Assembly (NCBI GenBank): GCA_051846895.1
Contig: JBPYCQ010000010.1
Location: forward strand, 1 to 64,000
Source of the DNA: CALKAL01 sp051846895
Lineage (GTDB): Bacteria > Bacillota > Bacilli > Bacillales > Alkalibacillaceae
Length of the DNA: 64,000 nt
Reading direction: 5' to 3'
Below are positions 18,773-27,136 of the stretch, piece by piece; position 1 is the first letter of the stretch; every line of letters starts with the position of its first letter. The position numbers and the translations under genes are program-made. The notes below the pieces were generated by a model. That model saw only the letters and a program-made list of their open reading frames with translations, was not told where the DNA came from and ran no database searches.

Positions 18773-20167
18773 GTGAAATTTTGTATAAATTGTGGTCATC
18801 AGTTAAAAGCCGGGCACAGCTTTTGTACTCAATGCGGGCAAAAGCTGGAACACGCTTCTTCTGGTGAACATACTCAACTAGAACAACAACCAAACAATCA
18901 ACATTCTATACATAAAAGAAAAATGAAAAAAAACACCAAAATCATTATTACAACTTTCATTTTGCTAGTCGTAGCAGCCTTTGCAGTACATAAAGGATTA
19001 CAGTCTTATTACGATCCATTTGATTATTTGCAAACTCTAGATGAAGCATTGACATCAAACGACTTAGCTACTTTTATTGAGAACATCGAATTCGAGGAAG
19101 AAGCATTATTAAATGAAGAAAGTTATATGGCATTTATTAAAGACTTCGAATGGGAACATGTTAAAGAGCGCTATTTAGAATATATAAACGCCGAGAATGT
19201 TGATCAAAAAATAACGAAGATCATTACTAGTACCAATGGAAATCCTTTATTTACTTTGATTCCTGAGTCGCATGTATTTGGACTTTATACGACTTATCAT
19301 TTTAAAGCATTACCTAATTCAATATCTGTTTTTTCAACAATGGATTCAGAAGTCACAATCAACGGAGAAGTGACAGAACAAGTCTTAAAAGAGCAACCTC
19401 ATGAATTGACGAAAGCTTATCCAGGCTCTTATCAAGTAGTCGCTACTGCTGAAAATGAATATGGACAATTTACATTTGAAGAAGACGTTCAAATTTATAA
19501 CAATGCAGTGAACGATGTTTTTGTTACTTTTAATGATAAGACGTATTCTTTTGTCACTAACATTTTTGACGCAACGCTATTTATTAATGGAGAAAACAGC
19601 GGGTACAAACTGTATGAAATCTATGAAATTGGCCCTTTTCCTGACGATGAACACCCTCCAGAATTACACGCTGAATGGGAGGCACCAAATGGGGAGGTCC
19701 TCGTTGCTGAAGCCGAGTTTAACCCAGAGTGGTACGGTTACCCAGAAATAACGTTTAGTTTTGATACATCTGTTTTAGTTGATGAAAAGGAAGAAACAAC
19801 ATCAGTCTCACCTGAGGAACACGTTCTTGCCTTTCGTGAGGCTTACGAGCAGGCTTTAAATGAAAGAGATTATAGCTTGATTGAACCATACATGCTCAAA
19901 GACAGTGAGGCAGATTTAGAATTAATGGATTATATTTTAAATCTAGAAGATTCGAACTATGAATATGATTTTATCTCGAATGATGTCATTGATGTTAGAC
20001 ACGTTGAAGATAACATTTATGAAGTGATGACAAATGAGATTTTTGTTTTTATTAATCATTTAAATGAAGTTACAAATTACGATCGAATAAAGATTTATAC
20101 GTTGCTTTTAGAAGAACAACAATATAAAATATCGAAAATAGAAATTGTAGAAACGATTCGTAACTAA
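18773..20167 (+). CDS. Zinc-ribbon membrane protein, TcaA/YvbJ-like
   Basis: This 464-residue protein has an N-terminal zinc ribbon (CINCG and CTQCG), a single transmembrane helix (about 56-76) and a long extracytoplasmic region of beta and NTF2-like segments (about 85-460). The layout matches TcaA of staphylococci and YvbJ of B. subtilis, which link to cell-envelope or glycopeptide stress. The start is GTG after AAGGAGGT. The next zinc-ribbon gene begins 12 bp downstream, so the two form an operon. Confidence 0.78.
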   Translation: MKFCINCGHQLKAGHSFCTQCGQKLEHASSGEHTQLEQQPNNQHSIHKRKMKKNTKIIITTFILLVVAAFAVHKGLQSYYDPFDYLQTLDEALTSNDLATFIENIEFEEEALLNEESYMAFIKDFEWEHVKERYLEYINAENVDQKITKIITSTNGNPLFTLIPESHVFGLYTTYHFKALPNSISVFSTMDSEVTINGEVTEQVLKEQPHELTKAYPGSYQVVATAENEYGQFTFEEDVQIYNNAVNDVFVTFNDKTYSFVTNIFDATLFINGENSGYKLYEIYEIGPFPDDEHPPELHAEWEAPNGEVLVAEAEFNPEWYGYPEITFSFDTSVLVDEKEETTSVSPEEHVLAFREAYEQALNERDYSLIEPYMLKDSEADLELMDYILNLEDSNYEYDFISNDVIDVRHVEDNIYEVMTNEIFVFINHLNEVTNYDRIKIYTLLLEEQQYKISKIEIVETIRN

Positions 20168-20179
20168 GGGGGAAAAATT

Positions 20180-21013
20180 ATGTTAGTATGTTCAAAATGT
20201 AATAGCACACAAGAATCTGGACAGTTTTGCGGTGTTTGTGGTGGTCAATTAGTCGAACAAAATGAAACGGTTCAAAATGTCGATGTACAAAACGTTGCTC
20301 CACAAAATAATGTTGAACAAATTCAAATGAACCACCAGCCAAATCAACAAGCACCAACTCAACAGCCAAATGAAACAGTTGAAAATGTGAAAAAAGAATT
20401 AAGCAATTATTGGAATTATTTTTTGAACTTTTTAAAACAACCAACAAAAGCGCTGAACACAAATGACCAAAACTTTGTAAACGGATTAATTACATTAATA
20501 CTATACGCTTTCACATTTGGTTTAAGTCTGTATTTTCTTATTAACGGATTATACAAAGAAATGTCTTCTTGGTTTGGTGTCGGAGAATCAGCACCATTCT
20601 TCTCAATCACTTTTAGAGTAATGTTCTTTGTGGCTTTACTCGTTTTATCTGGTTTAGTTTCTGCATTCGTAATGCTGAAAGTCGCAAAAGTCAACACTTC
20701 AATTCAAACATTAGTCGCACAATATGGTAGTTTAGCTGTACCATTTTTAACAGTAAACCTACTTGCGGTATTAACAGCTTTAGCAAGTGCAGAACAATTA
20801 ACAACAATGTTATTAATGGGAGGCTATTTACTGTTCGTCTTCGTAACACCTGCTTTATTAGTGTTTGAGAAAGCAACTCAAGTCGATGTGAATGGCCAAC
20901 GCTTTTACTATAGTATCGGTACAGTCGTAATCACATCTGTATTAGTTTATATCTTATTTGACTTTGTCATCTCAAGTTTCTTAGATAAAATCGGATATAA
21001 TATGTTCTTTTAA
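20180..21013 (+). CDS. Zinc-ribbon protein with five-helix membrane domain
   Basis: This 277-residue protein has an N-terminal zinc ribbon (CSKCN and CGVCG), a Gln/Asn-rich linker (about 25-65) and a C-terminal region with five transmembrane helices resembling Yip1-type membrane proteins. It is cotranscribed with the TcaA-like gene. The two cytoplasmic zinc ribbons suggest the partners interact. I know of no established function. Confidence 0.72.
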   Translation: MLVCSKCNSTQESGQFCGVCGGQLVEQNETVQNVDVQNVAPQNNVEQIQMNHQPNQQAPTQQPNETVENVKKELSNYWNYFLNFLKQPTKALNTNDQNFVNGLITLILYAFTFGLSLYFLINGLYKEMSSWFGVGESAPFFSITFRVMFFVALLVLSGLVSAFVMLKVAKVNTSIQTLVAQYGSLAVPFLTVNLLAVLTALASAEQLTTMLLMGGYLLFVFVTPALLVFEKATQVDVNGQRFYYSIGTVVITSVLVYILFDFVISSFLDKIGYNMFF

Positions 21014-21020
21014 TGAATTT

Positions 21021-21060
21021 AAAAGACGTAAGTGGAGCACTTCCGCTTACGTCTTTTTTA
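21021..21060. terminator. Bidirectional terminator
   Basis: The stem AAAGACGTAAG/CTTACGTCTTT with an inner GGA/TCC pair is followed by TTTTTTA. It lies between the convergent zinc-ribbon and endonuclease genes. Confidence 0.88.
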
Positions 21061-21963
21061 TATAAAGTTTATTTGATCAATTAAATTAGGGTAGTCAATA
21101 AAAGGATTTCTATTTCCTTGAATTTCAAAAATTGCTTTATTCCGGTGCTTTTCAAATTTGCCCGCCGGAAACTGATGATGCCATTTTTTTAATAATTCTA
21201 CATCGATAGTCCTTCTATACTTTTCCATAATTTTATTTGGATAACGCAATAAAAAATAAAAAGTTGCTCGAGCGACTTCACCTTTACCATGTTGTGGTTC
21301 AAACCGATTAAACTCATATGAACCACAGAAATTACTAGAATGCTCTGATTGTGAAGCGAATTCAGTAAATGGAAAATTGGAACGAACTGAATTACAGAGA
21401 GGCTCACAAACAAAGAGGTGATGTAGATCTCCCTTCATAGGTTCTTTTGCATTAAACCAAGATTGTGGAATGACATGCTCTGTATTAAAGCGATATTTCC
21501 TTGAAATTTCTACAACTTTATCTTGTAAATATTTATTTTGATAACGTTCTCTTTCAATTTGATTAAACTTCCGTGAGCGCTTTTGTATCGTTTTTAAATC
21601 TTCTTCAATTACACTTATCGGTGCTTTTCTCTGCCCTGAATAAATACCCTTAAAATATCCATCTTCATGTAGATCGACCCATGTATACAAGAAATGATCT
21701 TTGCTAATAAAATAGGGATGCTTATAAATATGGGATTTACTCACTAATTCATTTAAGTTTTCTAATAGTTGATCTGAGTCAAAGTCAATACTAGAATAGT
21801 AGTTTTTAATCCAAACAAGATCTTCACCTTCATTATAATAGGCCTCATTAAACATAATCTTTTGTTGGTTTTGTTCCAAACGTAAAAAAAGATCATGATA
21901 ATCATGTTTCCCCATTTGTTGTAGTTCTTCAACTTGTTGACCAACTATATTATCTTCAAGCAT
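21058..21963 (-). CDS. Endonuclease I family nuclease
   Basis: This 301-residue protein has the beta-beta-alpha-metal nuclease core of the EndA/NucM/Bsn family: TEHVIPQSWF, GDLHHLFVCE and CNSVRSNFPF. These enzymes degrade DNA and RNA and are usually secreted. Here no signal peptide is visible at the N-terminus (MLEDNIVGQQVEELQQ), so it is either cytoplasmic or exported in a non-standard way. A GGGGGTGA site precedes the ATG. Confidence 0.83.
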   Translation of the reverse strand: MLEDNIVGQQVEELQQMGKHDYHDLFLRLEQNQQKIMFNEAYYNEGEDLVWIKNYYSSIDFDSDQLLENLNELVSKSHIYKHPYFISKDHFLYTWVDLHEDGYFKGIYSGQRKAPISVIEEDLKTIQKRSRKFNQIERERYQNKYLQDKVVEISRKYRFNTEHVIPQSWFNAKEPMKGDLHHLFVCEPLCNSVRSNFPFTEFASQSEHSSNFCGSYEFNRFEPQHGKGEVARATFYFLLRYPNKIMEKYRRTIDVELLKKWHHQFPAGKFEKHRNKAIFEIQGNRNPFIDYPNLIDQINFI

Positions 21964-22025
21964 TCATTCACCCCCATTTTTATTTTATCATAGAAATTTA
22001 GCTCTATTATCATCATGAGAAAATA

Positions 22026-22052
22026 AAAAAAGTAGCTCAATTTACTGAACTA
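22026..22052 (-). terminator. Terminator of the GNAT gene
   Basis: GTAG-TCA/TGA-CTAC arms are followed by TTTTTTT on the minus strand. Confidence 0.75.
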
Positions 22053-22054
22053 CC

Positions 22055-22567
22055 TTAATCATATTGATACCATTTTATTTCACCATATTGCTCTTCATCG
22101 TCAATTGAAACTTCAAAATTATGTTTCTCGTAAAAATATTTCAAACGCTCTAAATGATCCCAATCTCTTTTAACAAGATCACCTGTAATCATCTGTATAT
22201 TATTTTGATACGCTAATTCCTTCAGATAATCCATTAAAATAGAACCATACCCTTGATCTTCTGGCCCTTTTATATCGGCAATATGAATTCTATGATCATC
22301 TTTATATTCAAATTGAATACAAGAATCCCATTTTTGACGGAATGGCCCTTCACAATCATTTAACATGAGCTGAGCCGTCTCTCCATCGTCTTCCTTAAAA
22401 ACAATGACCCAATTCTCATGCTTTGTCTGGTCTATTCCAATGACATCGTATTTTTTGGATATCTCTTTCATATTTTCACGCATTCGAAAAACTTGAAATT
22501 CCATACTTTCAAGTTCTTCTTGTCGATTGTCTAGCTCATCTGTTGAAAGTAATTTCGTAAAACTCAT
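22055..22567 (-). CDS. GNAT-like N-acetyltransferase with coiled-coil N-terminus
   Basis: This 170-residue protein has a helical, possibly coiled-coil start (about 8-45) and a C-terminal GNAT-like fold, with an acetyl-CoA loop of the form DIKGPEDQGYGSILMDYL and the downstream LKYFYEKHNFEV. The substrate is unknown. GGGG precedes the ATG by five bases. It appears to be a single-gene unit. Confidence 0.72.
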   Translation of the reverse strand: MSFTKLLSTDELDNRQEELESMEFQVFRMRENMKEISKKYDVIGIDQTKHENWVIVFKEDDGETAQLMLNDCEGPFRQKWDSCIQFEYKDDHRIHIADIKGPEDQGYGSILMDYLKELAYQNNIQMITGDLVKRDWDHLERLKYFYEKHNFEVSIDDEEQYGEIKWYQYD

Positions 22568-22704
22568 GGAATCCCCTTTCTCTATTTAAAAAAACACACA
22601 GTTTGAAATTTTACTATAGGTGCTTCAAAATTTCAAATGCTCTCTAAACTTTTTTATGTAATTTGGAACAAATAAGTGTGGGCCCCATTGAATTTGTGTT
22701 AAAT

Positions 22705-22850
22705 TTATCAGCCAATTTCGAGTGTTTATCAGCCAATTTCCAATACTTATCGGCCGGTTTCGGTGATTTATCAGCCAGTTCTGGTGAATTATCAGCCGAT
22801 TTTTCGATTTATCAGCCAATTCCATTTTTATCAGCCAATTCAAAACTCGC
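22705..22850. repeat. About 21-bp tandem array D (TTATCAGCC core)
   Basis: There are seven units, starting at 22705, 22726, 22747, 22768, 22789, 22809 and 22828. Spacing is 21 bp four times, then 20 and 19. The core TTATCAGCCAATT is unrelated to the TTTGAACAAT core, but the period and setting are the same. It fills most of the 369-bp gap between the GNAT gene and the terminator of the CMD-domain gene. Confidence 0.88.
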
Positions 22851-22885
22851 TAGAAGCACAAAACCGTGGCTAACTTGATTATTAC

Positions 22886-22922
22886 AAAAAAAAGCCTGCA
22901 TTTCCTAATAGAAAATGCAGAC
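22886..22922 (-). terminator. Terminator of the CMD-domain gene
   Basis: TCTGCATTTT and AAATGCAGG pair and are followed by eight T on the minus strand. Array D ends about 35 bp away. Confidence 0.87.
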
Positions 22923-22936
22923 CTCACACTAAAAAC

Positions 22937-23665
22937 TTATTTTATAAAATCGGTAATTTCAAACCATGCAGGAATACCTGCTGTTAATAAGCCAACTAAG
23001 GCAACCTCTGCTAATTCTTGATTTGTTGCACCGAATTTTTTAGCACCGTTGACATGGATTTCGACACCTTTAGGGTAGCGTTCTGATACATTGATCCCGA
23101 CTAAAATGAGCTCTTTCATTTTTCGTGATAAATGACCATCTTTCAGAATACCGCTTCTTAGCTGTCCATAATGTAATAACGCATAGTCAGCCTCTTCTTT
23201 TAGTTGCTTCACCCAATCTAGCTCGACGCCACCCGCTTCATCTTTAAAATAGTTAACAGCATCTTCAACTGATTCAAAGTGATCAACTGGTGTTTCGACT
23301 TTATCCTTATCAGAATGACGTTCCATATAGCCACGTGCATAATCAAGTGCTTTCACACCTTCTAACCAAGCTGGGATGCCGCGAATCAATATACATGGTG
23401 TTAACGTCTCAACAAGTTCCTCAATCGTCGCTCCAGAGTCAACCGCTCCTTTCGTATGAAAAATCATACTTTTTTCATATCGACGAGCAGCGTTAACACC
23501 GACTAAAATGAGTTCCTTCTCTTTTTTTGATAGTGCTCCATCAACCATAATTTCATTTCTTAATTTCGTATAATATTCTAGGGCGCTCGGTACATAATCA
23601 TGCATCGTTTGTACCCAATCAGGTACCTTATCGTACACCTTTTTAAAATACTCTAACGTATCCAT
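22937..23665 (-). CDS. Double carboxymuconolactone decarboxylase (CMD) domain protein
   Basis: This protein of about 242 residues has two CMD/AhpD-like domains (about 25-110 and 145-235), each with KELILVGxN and a following His (MIFHTKGA, VEIHVNGA). The CxxC redox motif of AhpD is missing from both domains and only one Cys is present, so thiol peroxidase chemistry is unlikely. The ATG at 23665 (MDTLEY) has TAGGTAGG at 8 bp. The GTG at 23674 overlaps that site. It follows the thiolase and CoA-transferase genes on the same strand, but with its own gap. Confidence 0.83.
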   Translation of the reverse strand: MDTLEYFKKVYDKVPDWVQTMHDYVPSALEYYTKLRNEIMVDGALSKKEKELILVGVNAARRYEKSMIFHTKGAVDSGATIEELVETLTPCILIRGIPAWLEGVKALDYARGYMERHSDKDKVETPVDHFESVEDAVNYFKDEAGGVELDWVKQLKEEADYALLHYGQLRSGILKDGHLSRKMKELILVGINVSERYPKGVEIHVNGAKKFGATNQELAEVALVGLLTAGIPAWFEITDFIK

Positions 23666-23774
23666 AAGATTCACCTACCTAATAAATTATTCATTAATTG
23701 TAAATTGCATTTTAAAGCTTTAAAGGTTTTACAAAAAATTGAAAGCTTTGATTCGTCGGCTAGCTTTCACTCCA

Positions 23775-24968
23775 TTAAACAGATTTAAATACTGTAGCTA
23801 TCCCTTGACCACCTGCGATACATAACGTCGCTAGGCCAACGTCACTATTGCGCTTTAACATCTCATGTATTAATGTAACGCAAATTCTTGAACCACTATT
23901 ACCGATAGGATGTCCTAATGCGATCGCCCCACCATTTACATTTAACTTATCTTCTGGAACACTTAACTCACGATTGACCGCAATACTTTGTGCGGCAAAC
24001 GCTTCATTTAATTCAACTAAATCAACGTCATTCACTGTAAGACCGACTCGATCCAAAGCTTTCTGACTCGCTTCAACTGGACCAATTCCCATAATCGCTG
24101 GATCTACACCTGAAACCCCAATGGATGTCACTTCAGCTAAAGGTTTTAAGTTATATTTTTCAACAAGCTCTTCTGATACTAGTAAAAGTAATGATGCGCC
24201 ATCATTAAGACCTGATGAATTCCCAGCCGTGACCGTTCCATTTTTACGAAAAACAGCAGGAAGTTGAGCTAACTTTTCTAAACTTGTCTCACGTGGATGT
24301 TCATCTGTATCAAAAACGATTGGATCCTTTTTGCGTTGGGGAACTAGAACAGGAACGATTTCATCTTTAAAACGACCTGATTCTATCGCTTGTCTCGCTT
24401 TAATTTGACTATTTAAAGCAAATTCATCCTGCTCCTCACGACTAATCTCGTATTTTTCACGTAAATTTTCCGCCGTCTCACCCATCGTCAAATCGCCATA
24501 CATTTCAACTGGTTGTGAACCTGGTTGACTCGATTTATTCGGATCTTTAAAATCAACATTACCAGATAAAAATCCGAAACGAGCATCATTAACATAATAC
24601 GGTGCCGTACTCATACTTTCTACACCACCGACTAAGAAGGCGTCGCCAAACCCTGACTTAATTGACATAAACGCATTATGAATCGATTGCATCCCTGAAC
24701 CACATGCACGGTGGACTGTATACCCTGGCAAGCTTTCCGGAAACTTTGCTTTTAGTAAAGCTTTTCGAGCAATATTTGAATGGTCTTGTGTTTGTTTCGC
24801 TTGACCAATAATCACTTCAGCTAGCTCTTCATCAGGGATGAGCGCTTCTTTTTTATAGTCTTCAAATAGCGACAATAATAAATCATCTGGTTCGATTGAT
24901 TTTAATGTCCCACCTAATTTTCCTACGGCTGTTCTTTTTGCATAAACGACGTAAACCTTTTTGCTCAT
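23775..24968 (-). CDS. Acetyl-CoA C-acetyltransferase (thiolase)
   Basis: This protein of about 397 residues is a full thiolase with nucleophile Cys in HRACGSGMQ (about 88), GGAIALGHPIGNSGSR with the catalytic His, and the second Cys in LCIAGGQG. It joins or cleaves acetoacetyl-CoA and longer 3-ketoacyl-CoA. The ATG at 24968 (MSKKVY) follows GGGGTG. It lies 12 to 25 bp after the CoA-transferase genes, so the three should be cotranscribed and degrade acetoacetate or short-chain 3-keto acids. Confidence 0.93.
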   Translation of the reverse strand: MSKKVYVVYAKRTAVGKLGGTLKSIEPDDLLLSLFEDYKKEALIPDEELAEVIIGQAKQTQDHSNIARKALLKAKFPESLPGYTVHRACGSGMQSIHNAFMSIKSGFGDAFLVGGVESMSTAPYYVNDARFGFLSGNVDFKDPNKSSQPGSQPVEMYGDLTMGETAENLREKYEISREEQDEFALNSQIKARQAIESGRFKDEIVPVLVPQRKKDPIVFDTDEHPRETSLEKLAQLPAVFRKNGTVTAGNSSGLNDGASLLLLVSEELVEKYNLKPLAEVTSIGVSGVDPAIMGIGPVEASQKALDRVGLTVNDVDLVELNEAFAAQSIAVNRELSVPEDKLNVNGGAIALGHPIGNSGSRICVTLIHEMLKRNSDVGLATLCIAGGQGIATVFKSV

Positions 24969-24989
24969 CGATTTCACCCCAAATGTATT

Positions 24990-25625
24990 CTATAACCCTT
25001 CTTTTACTGAAAAATGAAACTCTGTCTTCTCTTTAATTTCTTCAACTGATGAGTTAGGCATCACTTCAATTAATACCCATTCATCATTAATCCGTTCAAA
25101 CACAGCAAGCTCCGTAATAATCATATCTACCTGTCTAACAGATGTAATAGGATAATTACATTCCTTAACAAGCTTCACACGACCATCTTTAGACGTATGC
25201 AGGACAGTAACGATAACCTTTTTTGCCCCACTTAATAAATCCATCGCACCGCCAACACCTAAAATGTTTTTCCCCGGAATCGCCCAGTTAGCTATACGGC
25301 CACTTTCATCCACCTGGAGCGCACCAAGTATCGCCACATCAACATGACCACCACGAATCATTCCGAAAGACGTGGCACTATCAAAATACGAAGCACCTTC
25401 ACCTTCTCCAACTGCCATCTTTCCGGCGTTAACGATTAAAGGATCGAACTCGCTCTCATCCCCTAACTCTCGCATACCTAATAACCCGTTCTCAGTATGA
25501 ATGTGATAGTCTTTTGGATTAATGAATTTAGTCACTAACGTTGGAATCCCAATTCCTAAATTAATAACTTGCCCTTGATTTAACTCTTTTGCAGCTCTTT
25601 TCGCAATCAACTCTTTAAGATTCAT
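24990..25625 (-). CDS. 3-oxoacid/butyrate CoA-transferase subunit B
   Basis: This 211-residue family I CoA-transferase beta subunit has the catalytic Glu in HTENGLLGM and GGAMDLLSGA. With subunit A it transfers CoA from succinyl- or acetyl-CoA to acetoacetate or butyrate. It overlaps subunit A by 4 bp (ATGA), a sign of translational coupling. ScoB, AtoA and YodR are close alternatives and the substrate cannot be separated by sequence alone. Confidence 0.9.
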   Translation of the reverse strand: MNLKELIAKRAAKELNQGQVINLGIGIPTLVTKFINPKDYHIHTENGLLGMRELGDESEFDPLIVNAGKMAVGEGEGASYFDSATSFGMIRGGHVDVAILGALQVDESGRIANWAIPGKNILGVGGAMDLLSGAKKVIVTVLHTSKDGRVKLVKECNYPITSVRQVDMIITELAVFERINDEWVLIEVMPNSSVEEIKEKTEFHFSVKEGL

Positions 25626-26305
25626 ATTTTCATAACTCCTTCTTTTGTTAATTGCAATTCACTCTTGACGATAAAATCTACAAATAAATGTGGTGTCACG
25701 ATCTCTTCAGGTGACAGCTCACCAACTTCAACAATCTCATCAACTTCAGCAATGACAATATCACACGCTGTTGCCATCATTGGATTGAAGTTACGTCCTG
25801 TTTTATAATATGTTAAGTTTCCTAGTTTATCAGCTTTATGTGCCTTTATAATAGCCACATTCCCTTTAAGTGCCTCCTCCAAAATATATGTCTCACCATT
25901 AAGCACTTTTTCTTCTTTACCTTCTGCCAGCTTCGTTCCCACCGCTGTTTTCGTATAAAACCCACCGATTCCAGCGCCACCTGCACGTATCGCTTCAGCA
26001 AATGTTCCTTGAGGGAGAAGTTGTACATCTAGCTTCCCTTCATTGTAAAGCGTCCCAACTTCACGGTTACTTGTAAAATAAGAGCCAATAGCTTTACGAA
26101 TTTTCCCTTGACGTAAAACTTTACCTAACCCTTTACCTTCTTCCCCAACATTATTACTAACGATTGTTAAGTCATTGACGTTATGTTCCGTTAACTCTTC
26201 AATCATTGTCAGTGGTGCACCTACTAAGCCAAATCCACCAACCATGACAACATCTCCACTTTTCACATGGCTTATGGCCTCTTTTGGAGTCGTAATTTTC
26301 CCCAT
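25622..26305 (-). CDS. 3-oxoacid/butyrate CoA-transferase subunit A
   Basis: This 227-residue alpha subunit has the family loop VMVGGFGLVGAP near the N-terminus and the glycine-rich RAGGAGIGGFYTKTAVGT. The ATG follows GAGGTGA. It heads the CoA-transferase and thiolase cluster. A decayed short-chain fatty acid transporter (AtoE-like) lies directly upstream on the same strand, so an original ato-like catabolic operon has lost its permease. Confidence 0.9.
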   Translation of the reverse strand: MGKITTPKEAISHVKSGDVVMVGGFGLVGAPLTMIEELTEHNVNDLTIVSNNVGEEGKGLGKVLRQGKIRKAIGSYFTSNREVGTLYNEGKLDVQLLPQGTFAEAIRAGGAGIGGFYTKTAVGTKLAEGKEEKVLNGETYILEEALKGNVAIIKAHKADKLGNLTYYKTGRNFNPMMATACDIVIAEVDEIVEVGELSPEEIVTPHLFVDFIVKSELQLTKEGVMKI

Positions 26306-26346
26306 GTATACTCACCTCATGTTTAAATTTATGATCCTAAAAATCC

Positions 26347-26712
26347 TCAAAGTAAAATTGAAGTTCCAAAAATAACACCTAAGAAGGGTATGATGATGAC
26401 TAAATATCTCATCACATCTTCAAACTTTAATTGAAATAGTTAGTACTGTTAATATCCAAAAAGGTTGTACGTTCTTATTCCAACCGTTACCATTCATGAC
26501 TATGGAAGCCCCTAATTCTAACGCAACTTCAATCATAACTGAACCTTACACTGCTCATTGACTTCCACCAGATGAAGCTGAATCTTCTTTATAATTTTGA
26601 TAATCTCTTTATTAATCTCTATGACACTATCATCAATTTTAGGATGCATTCTGGCATTTAATAGAGGTAATGTAATTAATATAACGATAACAGTTGATAT
26701 AATCGGTCAAAC
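26347..26712 (-). pseudogene. Relic of a short-chain fatty acid transporter (AtoE-like)
   Basis: No full ORF survives, but conceptual translation of the minus strand gives AtoE-like pieces in order: a membrane stretch ending LPLLNARMHPKIDDSV, then GNGWNKNVQPFWIL, then FEDVMRYLVIIIPFLGV ending near the stop at 26347. Stops and frameshifts separate them. The N-terminal half is gone and the break coincides with the start of array E. The position just upstream of the CoA-transferase genes fits an ato operon. Confidence 0.78.
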
Positions 26713-26715
26713 ATG

Positions 26716-26904
26716 TTTGAACAATTACGCCGCATGTTTGAACAATCGCAACACTACTTTGAACAATTACTGTTCAACTTTGGACAATCGCTACCCCTCT
26801 TTGAACAATTACTGCTCATCTTTGAACAATCGCTACCCCTTTTTGAACAATTACTGCCCAACTTCGAACAATTACACACCATGTTTGAACAATCAGTAAA
26901 AATG
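26716..26904 (+). repeat. 21-bp tandem array E (TTTGAACAAT core, 9 units)
   Basis: Cores start at 26716 and recur every 21 bp to 26884 without indels. The core is TTTGAACAAT with one TTCGAACAAT and one TTTGGACAAT. The array begins where the AtoE-like relic stops and ends just before the hairpin that terminates the EAL gene. Confidence 0.93.
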
Positions 26905-26918
26905 TCCTGAAAATAAAA

Positions 26919-26992
26919 ATCCCCCAGTATTTTCCATAAATAAGCATGCCATGAACATGGGTATACTTATTACTTATGGAAAAACTGAGGAT
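26919..26992 (-). terminator. Long imperfect hairpin, probable terminator of the EAL gene
   Basis: ATCCCCCAGTATTTTCCAT and its near complement ATGGAAAAACTGAGGAT form arms of about 25 bp around an inner loop that contains CCATGAACATGG. On the minus strand it ends in GGGGGATTTTTATTTT. It lies 145 bp beyond the EAL stop codon. Confidence 0.65.
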
Positions 26993-27136
26993 CTTAAACT
27001 ACCTAAGAAGCCGGTAAGCCCCTTACATTTAAAATTTAGTTTTTCGTCGTAATAGTGCGACATATTTTATTGTTAATTTTATTTAATCAACAAATCTATA
27101 TAAAGTCAATCTTTTTAAGGGAAATGTATACAAGCT

